NCBI GenBank assembly: GCA_030035585.1
Contig: CM057482.1
Span: 48,961,501-49,025,500, forward strand
Source of the DNA: Dugong dugon
Taxonomy: Eukaryota > Chordata > Mammalia > Sirenia > Dugongidae
Length of the DNA stretch: 64,000 nt
Reading direction: 5' to 3'
Shown piece after piece: positions 47,273 through 60,012 of the stretch (position 1 is the first letter of the stretch; the number at the start of each line of letters is the position of its first letter). A program made the position numbers and the translations under genes. Under the pieces are notes generated by a model. The model worked only from the letters and a program-made list of their open reading frames with translations. It did not search any database and was not told where the DNA came from.

Positions 47273-49756
47273 GGTAACACTAAGTCTAACTGTAACTGTA
47301 ACCCTCACAATAACCAGTAATCCTAACACTAACCCTAATACTATCCCTAAACATATACCCTAAACCTAACCATCAGTCTAACCCTAACCTTAATCCTAGA
47401 TCTAACCTTAACAGTAATCCTAACCCTACATCTAACTGTAATTCTAAACCTAGATCGAACACTAGCTTTAATTGTATATTTAACCTACCATTAATCATAA
47501 TCATATCCTTAACCCTACCTATAACCCTAACCCTAGATCTAACTTTAAACCTAACCTAAAAAATAATACTAAATTTAATCCTAGCTTAAAGCTAATCCTA
47601 ACCCTAACATTAACCCTAGAGGTAATTCTCACCCTAATGCTAACTCTAACCCTAACCTCTAACCTTAATCTGAACACTAGATCCAGCACTATTCCTAACT
47701 TTAACACTAAGCCTCACCAAGACTTTAGAACTAACCTTAACCACAATCCTAGATATAACAATAACCCTAACTCTAATCCTAACCCTAACCCAAATCCTAA
47801 AATCCTATCCTTCAACCTAACCCTAACCTTAACCCAAGATATATCCGTAACCATTTTTCTATCCTTGTCTGTAACCCTGATCAAATCCAAATTGTCACCT
47901 TAGCACTAATCATAGATGTAACCCTAAGGTTAACCATAACACTAACACTAACCCTAAACCCTATCCCTCACCCTAAACACAACTCTAACTCTATACCTAC
48001 CCTAACTCTAATCCTAGATGTAACCTTAACCACAAATCTAACTTAAACCCTAGATCTCTCAACCAAACAATAACTCTAGATCTAATCCTAATCCTATCCC
48101 TAAAACAAACTGATAACCCATAATCCTAACCCTAAACTTAACCTTAGATCTAACCCTAACCCTCTGTCTAACTCTAAACCTAACACTAACACTAATGCTA
48201 ACCTCAACAAACCCTAAAAATAACCCTAACGCTAGATGTAGTGGAAAGGTTAACCTAACTCTAAATGATACTTAGACCTAGACCTAATAATACCTTTAAA
48301 CGTAAACCTCTCCCTAACCTCAAACTTAACCATAACAGTAAATGTAAGTGTAACTCTATCCTCAGTCTTAGTTTTAGCCCTAACCCTAAACCTAACCCTA
48401 GACTTACCATAGACCAAATCCAAACTCTAACCCTAAACCTAACTCTAGTCCTAATTATATTCCTAAATCTAACCCTAATTCTACCCTAACGTTTATTCTA
48501 ACACATACTCTAGCCCTGTCCCTAACTTTAACCCTAATCCTAACTCTAACCCTAGCCCTAGTACTAATGCTAGCCAAAAGCCTTAGCCCTAGTGTTAACT
48601 CTAATTCTAATACTAACTCTAGCCCTAGCTTTAGTACTAATTCTACATCTAACCCTAAACCTATCCTTAGACCTAACCTGAACCCTAACCCTAACATTAA
48701 ACTTACCCCTAACCCTAACCATAGCCGTAGACCCAATTTAACCATAAATATAATTTGTACACTAATGCTAACATTAAACCTAAACATAACCCTAACTCTA
48801 ATCCAATCCTAGTCTATATTCCACACCTAACCTAATCTATATCCTAATACTATAATTAACCCAAACACTAACTCTGAACTTAAAGCTAACCCTAAAACTA
48901 GCTCTAGCTCTAGCAGACTTAATCCTAATTTTAATCCTACCTTAGCACTAATTCTACTTCTAACTCTAACCATAAACCTAACCCTAGAACTAACTCAAAC
49001 TCAAACTCTAACCCTAACATTAAGCCTAACCCTAAACCCAGTCCTAGTCCAAGCTGGAGAGCAACTCAAAGCTCAAATCTAATTTGTACCCTAACCTAAT
49101 AACAACCCTAGAACGTGTCCTAATTTTACCTCTAACTCTAACCATAACCCTAGGCCTAGACCTAAATCTAACATTAAACCTACTGTAGCCAGAGCGCTAG
49201 TCTTACTGCTAATTCTAAGAGAAATCTTAATCCTACATAGCCCTGATGTGGTTTCATATCAATGAGCCAAACCCTAACCTTAAACATAATCATAACCCTA
49301 ACCCTAATTCTAATCCTAACTTTAGATCTAACCCTAAACTTAACCCAAAAATTTATTCTAATCCTAACCCTAAATCCTAACCTAACACTACTCTAACCGT
49401 AACCCTAGTCCATATTCTACACCTAACCTAACCTGTACCCTAATATTATAACTAACTCAAATCTTAACCCTAATGTTAAAGCTAACCCTAAACCTAACTC
49501 TAGCTCTAGCCTTATCGCTAACCCTAACTTTAACCCTAGCACTAATTCTGCTTCAAAACCTAACCCTAAACCTTACACTAGAACTACCCTCAACACTAAC
49601 CCTAATCTATACCTATAACTGACCCTAGTCCTAACCCTAACCCTAGATCTAGTCCTAACCCTAACTCCTAAATTTGAGTCTAAGCCTAACCCTAGATCTA
49701 ACACTATCTCTAAACCTAACCTTAAACCGAAACGCTAAATCTAACCCTATTCCTAA
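47273..49756 (+). repeat. Degenerate telomere-type repeat, CCCTAA on +
   Basis: 2.5 kb, the longest tract, with recurring ctagatctaac variants. Frames are period-derived. Confidence 0.92.
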
Positions 49757-49908
49757 CACATTGAAGTTGGGTTGATTACTACTCATAGTGACCGTATAGG
49801 ATAGAGTAGAACTGCCCCACAGAATTTCCAAGGAGCAGCTGGTGGATTCGAACTGCTGACCATTTGGTTAGTAGCTGAGCTCTTAATCACTGCACCAGTA
49901 GGACTCCT
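49757..49908 (-). mobile_element. AfroSINE copy, reverse orientation
   Basis: Reversed SINE: gttgggttgattactactcatag, gaactgccccacag, ggtggattcgaactgctgacc, ggactcct end. Target duplication ctattcctaa at 49747-49756 and 49909-49918, exact. Confidence 0.92.
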
Positions 49909-50935
49909 CTATTCCTAAACATAACATTAACCCTATCCATAGATCTAACTCTAACTGCACCCTTAAGCTAGATCTAACACTAACTTAACCTTAGATCTAA
50001 CCCTAACCCTAAATCTAGACTTAACCATAGCTCTAAATCTAGATCTAACATAACTCTAGATCTTGCCATATCCCTAATTCTAGATTTAGCTCTAACACTA
50101 ACTGTACACTAAACCCTAAAACTCACCCAAACTGTATCCATAATTGTAACCCAAAACATCACCCTAGATCTAATTTTAAAACTAACTCAAACCCAAGATC
50201 TAAACATCACTCTAGCTAACCTTAATCCGAGATCTAAACTTAATCCTAATCCTAACCCTAATCCTAACTCTAGATATAACCTGACCCCAGGTGTAACACT
50301 AAGCCGAACTCTATCTCTAACACTAATGCTAAGCCTAAACATATACTGAATGCAGATCTTAGATTTAACCCTAAACCTAACCCTAGATCTAATTCTTACA
50401 ATAAATTTTAACCTTAACTACAGTCTTAACCATAACTCTATTGGTAAACCTACATATAAACCTAACACTAAATCCTAACCCTAACCCTAACCCTAAAACT
50501 ATCCCTAATCCAAACATTATATCTAACCCTAACAGTAGATGTAACACTAAACCCAACACTATATCTAACCCTAATCTATCCATAACCCTAATCCAAATAC
50601 TAGATCCAGTCCAAAACCTAACCATAGATCTAACTCTTACATTAAATACTAACCCTAACCATGACATTAACCCTAACCCTATCCCTAACACTAATCATAA
50701 CCCTAACCCCAGATATAACCCTAATCCTAACATTAACCTTAGATATAACTCTAAATTCAACCCTAACTCTAGCCTTAATCCTAACCCTGGATCTAACTCT
50801 AACCCTGACTTTAGCTCTAACCTTAAGCATAACCCTAACCCTCAACCTAACCCTAATGTTAATCCTAGATCTAACCCAAACTCTAACACTATCCTTAACT
50901 CTATCTCTAACCCTGTCTCGAGGTTTAATCCTAAC
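49909..50935 (+). repeat. Degenerate telomere-type repeat, CCCTAA on +
   Basis: About 1 kb of hexamers. The 202-residue frame starting at 50441 (NPNP-like) is a period artefact. Confidence 0.92.
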
Positions 50936-51245
50936 CTGTTGATGTTGTTAGCTGTTGTGGAGTTGGTTTTGATACATAACGACCCTATGCACAACAGAAA
51001 GAAACACTACATGGTCCTGTGCCATCCTCACACTTGTTGCTATGTTTGAGCCTATTGTTGCAACCACTGTGTCAATCGATCTTGTTGAGGGTCTTACTCA
51101 TTTTTGCTGACCCTCTACCAAGCATGATGCCCTTCTGCAGGGACTGACCCCTCTTGATAACATGTCCAAAGCACATGAGTTGAAATCTCACTATCCTTGC
51201 TTCTAAGGAGCATTCTGGCCATACTTCTTCTGTGACAGGTTTGCT
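50936..51245 (-). mobile_element. Short RTE 3'-end fragment
   Basis: Reverse RTE 3' end (gatgttgttagctgttgtgg, gaccctatgcacaacagaaag, ctgaccctctaccaagcatga). About 310 bp. cctaacc on both sides fits insertion in the hexamer tract. Confidence 0.88.
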
Positions 51246-51720
51246 CCTGACCCTAACCTTAATATTAACCATAACACTAACACTAACCCTATATCTAACC
51301 CAAACCCTAACCTAAACATAAATCTAATCCTAACCCTAGATCTAACTCTAACTCTAAGAATAACCTTAAACATAGATTTCACCCTAACCCTAACGCTAGT
51401 CCTAAATCTAATAACCCTAACTCTAACCCTTACCCTAACCTTAGATCTAACCTTAACACTAAACCTAATCCTAACCTTAACATTAAACCTCACCTTAGAT
51501 ATAAACTAACCTTAACCCTAAACTAAGCCTAACCATAAATAAAACCCTAATTCTAAACCTAACACTAGATCTAACATTAAACCTACCAAACACTAAACCT
51601 AAACCTAATCCTATTTTAACCCCAACCCTGTATCGAATCCTAACTGTAACTCTATCCCTAACACTAACCCTAAATGTAAACCTAACTCTAACCTAACCCT
51701 AAACCCTAACTGTAAACAAT
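51246..51720 (+). repeat. Degenerate telomere-type repeat, CCCTAA on +
   Basis: ccctaacc hexamers with substitutions between the RTE fragment and a SINE. Confidence 0.9.
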
Positions 51721-51873
51721 CCTAACCCTGGTGGCACAGTATTTAAGAGCTCAGCTGCTAACCAAAAGGTCGCCAGTTTGAATTCACCACCTGCTCCTTG
51801 GAAACCCTATGGGGCAGTTCTACACTGCCCTATAGGGTTGCTATGATTCAGAATCGACTCCACAGCAACGTTG
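51721..51873 (+). mobile_element. AfroSINE copy
   Basis: ccctggtggcacagtattt, gctaaccaaaaggtcgcc, ggaaaccctatggggcag, gggttgctatgattcagaatc. Head and tail are both present. Exact ends are uncertain because the head's ccctgg merges with the hexamers. Confidence 0.88.
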
Positions 51874-52455
51874 AGGTTATAACCCTAATCTTAACCCTAG
51901 ATATAAAACTAACATTAAATCCTGAAACTAATCATAACTCTAACCCTATCATTAACCTTAAATCTAGATTTAACCCTAACCCGAGGTGCAACACTAATCG
52001 TAACTCTATATCTAATCCTATTACTAACCCTAAAGCAAACCCTAGATTTAACCCTACACCTAACTCTAGATCTAATTATTACACTAAACTGGAAGCTTAA
52101 TCCTAACCCTATCCCTAACACTACCATAACCCTATCCCTAGATCTAACCTAACCCTAAACTAAACCCTAGATCTAACCCTAACCCTAAATTAAACCCTAG
52201 ATCTAACCCTAAAATTAACTCTAACTCTAACCTTAACACTAACTGTAGATCTAACCCTAATCCTAACTTTAGATCTAACCTTAATCATAACCCTAACCCT
52301 CAAGCTGACCCTAATACTAACCCTAGATCTAACCCTAACCCTAACACTATCCCTGACCCTAATCCTAGATCTAACCCTAGCTCTAACTGCAACTCTAATC
52401 CTGGATATAACCCTAACTCTAAAGCTAATTCTAAATCTAAACTATCTTAACCCTT
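51874..52455 (+). repeat. Degenerate telomere-type repeat, CCCTAA on +
   Basis: Last hexamer tract, rich in ccctagatctaa 12-mers; it ends near cttaccctagtc. Confidence 0.92.
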
Positions 52456-52514
52456 ACCCTAGTCTTAAGGAACATTAGGCTTGGCCACTGTATTCCAGTC
52501 CAGCAGTGCCTCCC
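52456..52514. other. Short unassigned flank
   Basis: About 60 bp (ttaaggaacattaggcttgg) between the hexamers and the next LTR. No feature recognised. Confidence 0.4.
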
Positions 52515-53208
52515 TGTAAAAATGGCACTGCAGCATCAGAGGTCCTCTAACTTCACACGGGGGAAAGAGAATCATTATCAACAGCCAAAGGCTGGTTCCT
52601 ATGAGGTGGAGGTCAAACATAATTCCACCCTCCAACATTTTATCGATTCTGACACCAGCCGTCCTCTCCCACAGCACTCTCTACTCTGCTGGGTTCAATA
52701 ATTCATTGGCCGTACAGAGCTCACAGACCATACTCACAGTTGTAGGTTTATTAGGGAAGTAAACAGGTTACAATTCAGGGGCAGGAGCAACTCAGAATAC
52801 AGTTATTTGGTCAGAACATGTTCTTGGCTGTGCCTGCAGGCAGGCCTCTCTTTTGGCCCCTCTGTCCCTTGGCCTCTTGGCCTGCCCTCTGCCCTGCTCA
52901 GGCAAGTGTTACAAAACTCTTCAGCTCTGCCAAGTGCCGGGAGGCACCCCAGTCTGCCAGTAAGCCTCAGGCCCAAAGGCACTCAGCTCTCTCACTCTGT
53001 GGGTCAGCGAGCTTAGCTCCGCCAAGTCCCCAGAGGCACCCTACTCTGCCGCAAGCCTCTTGCCTGAAGGTGCTCAGCTCTTTTGTTCCATGGGTCAGCA
53101 CACCCACTGTAGTCACCTTGCTCCGTGGGCTGGGAAGCCTACTGTGCTGTCTCGCACCAGTCTCCTAGTTCTGTTGCTGTCATTTCTTTGCTTTGCTTGC
53201 TGCCTCTT
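52515..53208 (-). repeat. 3' LTR, left part (split by L1)
   Basis: Starts TG taaaaatggca and ends at the L1 target site. It contains ctctgccaagtgcc and ctccgccaagtcccc, diverged internal repeats of about 110 bp (near 52925 and 53016). Confidence 0.8.
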
Positions 53209-54715
53209 TTTTTTTTTTTTTTTTTTAATATATATTTTATTGTACTTCAGGTGAAAGCTTACAGAGCAAATAGTTTCTCATGAAATAGTAGTACACATGT
53301 TGTTTCTTTTGACATTGGTTAACAACCCCACAACGTATTAAGCCTCTAAATTCTCAACCTTTTTTTTTGATGAAAATTACAGATGGCCAAAGATACACCG
53401 TTTCAAAATTTTCTACATTCACAGTTCAGTGACATTGACTACGCTCTTCCAACTGTGCTGTTATTCTCACTTAAGATGAAGGCTTACAGAACAAAATAGT
53501 TTTTCATTTAACAGTTACTACACATGTTGCCCTATGATAATGGTTAACAATCTCACAGCACATCAAGAATATCCTTACTCCACCTTGTGTTCCCTATCAC
53601 CAGGGGGCTTCCTTGTCCCCTTCTGTCTTCTGGACCTTGTCAGTGGACTATTGTACCTCTTTAGTCTCATTTGTTTATTTATTTATTTATTTATTTTTAT
53701 TTTATTTAAACACCATTTCAAAACTTTTTACTTACACATTTAAGTGATATTGACTATGCTCTTCCAATTGTGCTGCCATTCTCGCCCAAGATGAAGGCTT
53801 ACAGGACAAAACAGCCTCCCATTTAATAGTTACTACAAATGTTGCCCTATAGCAGTGGTCAACAATCTCACAATACATCGACAGTGTCCTTATTCAATTT
53901 GTGTTCCTTATCATCAGTTTCCTACTCTCCCTCTGCCTTCTGGCCCTTGTCACCGGACTCCTGTACATCGTTAGTCCCATTTAGTTTTACTGGGGTGTCC
54001 ATTCCCAGGCTTAACATCAAACCTTGAAGGTAACTTCCCCTCTGAGCTGAAAGGGTGTCTGGGGGCCACACTCTCGAGGTTTCTCTAGTATTCTTTAGGC
54101 CAGTATATCTGGTCTTCTTTTTTTTTTTTTTTTGGGAGTTAAAATTATGCTCTACATCCTACTCCAGCTCTGCCCAGAACCCTCTGTTGTGATCCTGGTC
54201 AGAGGAGTCATTGGTGGTAGCCGGGCACCATCCAGCTGTACTGGGCTCAGTCCCGTGGAGGCCTTGGTAGCTGTGGACCATTAGTCCTTCGGACTAATCT
54301 TTTCCTTGTATCCTGTTCTCTTCGTTCTCCCTTGTTCCCGAAGGGATGAGATCAGTGGAGTATCTTAGATGGCCGCTCATAGGCTTTTAAGACCCCAGAC
54401 ACTACTCACCAAGGTAGAATGTAGAGCATTATCTTTATAAGTAGTGTCATGCCAATTGAGCTAGATATTCCCCGAGATCATGGTCCCCAGAGCCCTCCAT
54501 CCAACAACTCAGTCCCTCGGGGGGTTTGGATGTATCTATAGGGCCTCCATGACCTTTCCTTGTGCAGGTTGTGTTAGTTTCCCCTGTACTATGTACTATC
54601 TCATCTCTCACCCAAGTTACCACTTACCTATTACCTATTTAGTATCCCCCCCCCTCCCATCCCTGGTAACCAACAAGGATTGTTACATTTTGCATGTGAA
54701 TTTTTTCATGGGTTT

Positions 54716-57700
54716 TTACAATAGAGGTCTCATACAATATTTGTCCTTTTGTGATTGACTTATTTCACTCAGCATGATGTCCTCCAGTTTCATCCATGTT
54801 ATGAGATGGTTCACCGATTCATTGTTCTTTCTCGTTGCATAGTACTCCATTGTGTGTATGTACCATAGTTTGTGTATCCATTCATCTGTTGATGGACATC
54901 GAGGTTGTTTCCATCGTTTTGCTATTGTGAATAATGCTGCCATGAACATAGGTGTGCATATGTCTATTCGAGTGATGACTCTTATTTCTCTAGGATATAT
55001 TCCTAGGAGTGGGATTGCTGGATCGAATGGTATGTCTATTTCTAGCTTTCTGAGGAAACGCCATATCATTTTCCAAAATGGCTGTATCATTTTGCATTCC
55101 CACCAGCAGTGTATAAGAGTTCCCGTCTCCCCGCAGCCCCTCCAACATTTGTTATTTCCAGTGTTTTTGATTCGTGCCAGTAATGCCGGGGTGAGATTGT
55201 ATCTCATTGTGGTTTTAATTTGCATTTCTCTAATGGCTAGTGATCGCGAGCATTTCCTCATGTGTCTGTTGGCCATTTGAATGTCTTCCTTGGTGAAGTG
55301 TCTGTTCATTTCCTTTGCCCATTTTTTGATAGGATTGGTTGTCTTTTTGTTGTAGAGGTGTTGGATTTTCTTGTAGATTATGGAGATTAGACCTTTGTCT
55401 GACTTGTACTGTCCAAAAATTTTTTCCCAGTCTGTAGGTTCTCTTTTAACTCTTTTGGTGAAATCTTTTGAAGAGCATAGATGTTTGATTTTTAGAAGAT
55501 CCCAATTATCTAGTTTATCTGTTGGGTTTTTTGTGTTGATGTTTATGGTTTGTATCCTGTTAATGCCATGTATTAAGGTCTGAAGTGTTGGTCCTATTTT
55601 TTCTTCTATGAATTTTATAGTTTGAGGCTTTATATTCAGGTCTTTGATCCATTTTGAAGTAGTTTTTGTATATGGTGTGAGGTATGGGTCCTGTTTCATT
55701 TTTCTACAAATGGATATCCAGTTTTGCCAGCACCATTTGCTAAAAAGACTGTCTTTTCCCCACTTGATGTATTTTGGGCCCTTGTCAAAAATCAGGTGAC
55801 CGTAGGTGGATGGATTTACATCTGAGTTCTCAATTCTGTTCCATTGGTCAATGTCTCTGTTGTTGTACCAGTACCAGGCTGTTTTTAGTACTGTAGCTGT
55901 ATAGTAGGTTCTCAAGTCAGGTAGTGTGAGTCCTCCAACTTTATTCTTCTTCTTCAGTAGTGCTTTACTTATTCGAGGTTTCTTCCCTTTCCATATAAAG
56001 TTAATAATTAGTTTTTCCATCTCTTTGAAGAATGTTGTTGGTATTTGTATCGGAATTGCATTGTATTTGTAGATTGCTTTAGGTAGAATTGCCATTTTCA
56101 CAATGTTGAGTCTGCCTATCCATGAGCATGGTATGTTTTTCCATTTATGTAGATCCCTTTGGGTTTCATGCAGCAGTGTTTTGTAGTTTTCTTTGTATAG
56201 GTCTTTTATATTCCTGGTCAGATTTATTCCTAAGTATTTTATCTTTTTAGGGGCTATTGAAAATGGTATTGATTTCCTGATCTCCTTTTCATCGTTCTCT
56301 TTACCGGTGTATAGGAATCCAACTGATTTTTGAATGTTTATCTTGTATCCTGCTACTCTGCTGAATCTTTCTATTACTTCCAGTAAATTTCTCGTGGAGT
56401 CTTTAGGGTTTTCTATGTATAGTATCATATCATCTGCAAACAGGGAGAGTTTAACTTCTTCATTACCAATTTGGATGCCCTTTATTTCTTTTTCTTGCCT
56501 TACTGCTCTAGCTAGAACTTCCAGCACAATGTTAAATAGGAGTGGTGATAAAGGGCATCCTTGTCTTGTTCCTGTTTTCAGGGGGAATGTTTTCAGCCTT
56601 TCTCCATTAAGAATGATGTTGGCTGTTGGTTTTGCATAGATGCCCTTTATTATGTTGAGAAATTTCCCTTCTATACCTATTTTATTGAGAGCTTTTATCA
56701 GGAATGGGTGTTGGACTTTGTCAAATGCCTTTTCTGCATCAATTGAGATGATCATGTGATTTTTTTCTTTCCTTTTATTTATGTGGTGGATTACGTTGAT
56801 GGATTTTCTAATGTTAAACCATCCTTGCATACCTGGTATGAATCCTACTTGGTCGTGGTGTATTATTTTTTTGATATGATACTGAATTCTATTGGCTAGA
56901 ATTTTGTTCAGAATTTTTGCATCTATATTCATGAGAGATATTGGTCTGTAATTTTCTTTTTTTGTGATGTCTTTGCCTGGTTTTGGTATCAGCATTATGC
57001 TGGCTTCATAGAATGAATTTGGAAGTGTTGCTTCCTCTTCTATGCTCTGAAATAACTTGAGTAGAACTGGTACGAGCTCTTCTGTAAATGTTTTGTAGAA
57101 TTCTCCAGTGAAGCCATCTGGGCCAGGGCTTTTTTTGGTTGGGAGTTTTTTTATTACCTTTTCAATCTCTTCTCTTGTTATGGGTCTGTTCAGATTTTCA
57201 ATATCACTTTGTTGTAGTTTGGGTAGGCCGTATGTTTCTAGAAATTTATCCATTTCCTCTAGGTTTTCAAATTTGTTGGAATATAGTTTTTCATAATATT
57301 CTGTTATAATCCTTTTTATTTCAGTTGGGTCTGTTGTAATGTCCCCCATTTCATTTCTTATTTGGGTTATTTGTGCCCTCTGCTGTTTTTCTTTTGTCAG
57401 TCTGGCCAGTGGTTTGTCGATTTTGTTGATTCTTTCAAAGAACCAACTTTTGGTTTTGTTGATTCTTTCTATTGTTTTTCTGTTCTCTATTTCATTGATT
57501 TCTGCTCTGATCTTTACTATTTCCTTTCTTCCGGTGGTTGTAGGCTTTTTTTGTTGTTCTCTTTCTATTTGTTTGAGTTGTGTAGTTAATGTTTTGATTT
57601 TGTCCCTTTCTTCTTTTTTGATATGTGCATCTATTGCTATAAATTGTCCTCTGAGGACTGCCTTTGCTGTGTCCCAAAGGTTTTGGTATGATGTGTTTTC

Positions 57701-58538
57701 ATTTTCATTTGATTCTAGGAATTTTTTAATTCCATCTCTGATTTCTTCTATTACCCATTGATGTGTAAGCAGATTATTATTCAGTTTCCATGTGTTTGAT
57801 TTTTTTTCCTTGCTCTTTCTAGTGTTAATTTCTACCTTGATGGCATTGTGGTCAGAGAAGATACTGTGAATTATCTCAGCGTTTTGGATCTTGTTGACGA
57901 TTGCTCTGTGGCCTAAGATGTGGTCTATTCTGGCGAACGTTCCATGTGCATTGGAAAAGAATGTGTACTTTGCAGCGGTTGGATGGATTGTTCTATATAT
58001 GTCTATGAGGTCCAGTTGGCTGATTGTGTCCTTTAGGTCTTCTGTATCTTTGCTGAGTTTCTTTTTAGTTGTTCTGTCCTTTACTGAGAGTGGTGTGTTG
58101 AAGTCTCCTACTATTATTGTGGAACTGTCAATTTCTCTTTTCAGTGCTGTTAGAGTTTTTTTTAATGTATTTTGGAGCCCTGTCATTGGGTGCATAGATA
58201 TTTATTATGGTTATGTCTTCATGATGGATCATCCCCTTAATCATTATATAGTGTCCTTCTTTGTCTTTTATGGTAGATTTTGTTTTAAAGTCTATTTTAT
58301 CTGAGATTAGAATTGCCACTCCTGCTCTTTTTTGATAGTTGTTAGCTTGATATATTTTTTTCCAACCTTTGATTTTTAATAAATTCACATCTTTGTTTCT
58401 AAGATGTGTCTCTTGTAGACAGCAAATAGATGGATCCTGTTTTCTTATCCATTCTGCCACTCTCCGTCTCTTTATGGGTGCATTGAGTCCATTTACATTC
58501 AGTGTAATTATTGATAGATGTGAATTTGTTGCTGTCAT
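54716..58538 (-). pseudogene. L1 ORF2 (copy B), one frameshift
   Basis: Encodes the L1 endonuclease-reverse transcriptase; about 1,273 residues if the one break is ignored. The start MTATNSHLSIITLNVNGLNA is at 58538. Endonuclease residues [21 protein letters not shown] and SDHNAIKV are present. A single extra base near 58164 (tttaatgta where copy A has tttatgta) shifts the frame at about residue 125. From there 1,159 residues are open, with the RT box [34 protein letters not shown] and the Cys-rich end ([15 protein letters not shown]). The 3' end is ...[10 protein letters not shown]. The base could also be an assembly error. No other break is visible. Confidence 0.93.
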
Positions 58539-58969
58539 TTTGTAGTGCTTTTTTTTGTGATGCTGAAGTTTTCTTTGTTCTTCTTACTCTCTTGTGCTGA
58601 GTTCCTTTTGTTTGTGGATTTTGTGTTCATTTCTTTTGTTTTTGTAGGTTTTGTTTTTGTTGATACTTTATGTTTTTCGTCTTTATTTTTATGAGTTGGT
58701 TTGTTAACTTTTTTTGTGGTTACCATGAATTTTACCCTTATCTTTATAATTTTGAAGCAGTCTACCGTTACTTGGTATCGCCTTGCCTTCTTCTCCTTTA
58801 GAAGGTTCTATACCTATGCCGTTTGTTCCCTCTTTCATTGTTTTGATGTTGTTGTCATCCTTTGATTGATTTCTCTGATTCCCTGTTGTATATCTTTTGT
58901 TTTTGGAAAGTCGTCTGTAGTTCAGTTCCTAGAATGGTATCTGGTTCATGTTAACCTGCGTCCTAGGTC

Positions 58970-60012
58970 CTAGGTCCTGCCTGAGGGCTTAAGCTGTTTG
59001 TCCTCAGATCGAAGAACTCCCTTTAATAATTCTTGTAAGTTTGGTTTGACTTTTGCATATTCCTTTAGTTTCTGTTTATCTGGAAATGACCTAATTTCAC
59101 CATCAAATCTGAATGAGAGTTTTGCAGGATATATTATTCTTGGCTGACAATTTTTTTCTTTCAAGATTTTATATATGTCATCCCATTGCCTTCTTGCCTG
59201 CATGGTTTCTGCTGAATAATCTGAGCTTAGTCTTATTGTTTCTCCTCTGTATGTGACTTCTTGTTTTTCACGAGCTGCTCTCAGGATTCTTTGTTTGTCT
59301 TTAGTTTTAGCGAGTGTGAATATGATATGTCTTGGTGATTTTCTTTTGGGGTCTCTTCTATATGGGGTTCGTTGAGCTTCTTGGATGACCAGCTTTTCAT
59401 CTTTCATGATATTGGGAAAGTTTTCTGTCAGCAGTTCCTCAATGATCCTCTCTGTGTTTTCTGTTTTCTCCCCCTGTTCTGGTATGCCAATCACTCGTAA
59501 GTTTTTGCTTTTAATTGTGTCCCACATAACTCTCAGGGTCTCTTCATTTTTCTTTGTTCTTTTTTCTGAGTTTTCCTGAAACAGAGTTGTATCCAAGTGT
59601 TTGTCTTCAGTTCCACTGATCCTGTCTTCCATGGTTTCAAATCTACTTCTCAGCCCTTCTATGACACCGTCCATTTCTGAAATCTTGCTGTTTTGGATTT
59701 CTAATTGTTGTTTTTGTATAATTTCGAGTTGTGAATTTATTTTGGCATTTTGTTCTTGCATCATCTTCCTGAATTCTTCCAATTTTTTGTCTGTATTTTC
59801 CATAAATTTGTCTATTTTTTCCTCATGTTTGTCAGCTTTTTGCCTCAGTTCTTGGAAAATTCCGAGTATTAGTGATTTGAGTTCCGTATCAGGTACTTCT
59901 AGTGCATTTTCTTCCACAGGAGAGTTATCTGGTGTTTTAATTTGGACGCCTATTGGAGCCATCTTGTCTTGTTTTTGTAAATGTTTTTATATTGTTTGCT
60001 GTTTTCGGGGCA
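58970..60012 (-). pseudogene. L1 ORF1 (copy B), stop at codon 9, re-start possible
   Basis: RNA-binding chaperone ORF1p. The usual start codes MPRKQQTI and then TAA, where copy A has TCA (Ser). From Met18 (59962) 330 residues are open. They cover the coiled coil, RRM-like domain (NLRVIGIPEQGE, then EAQRTPYRRDPKRKSPRHI) and C-terminal domain (TYRGETIRLSSDYS, CQPRIIYPAKLSFRFDGE). Loss of 17 N-terminal residues might be tolerated if translation begins at Met18; that is inference. Compared with copy A it also lacks two residues in the coiled coil (QNSKI versus QKINSKI). Confidence 0.9.

Noticed and set aside
52818-53168. 116-residue plus-strand frame, Pro/Leu/Ser-rich
   Set aside because: It lies antisense in an LTR with internal repeats and shows no domain.
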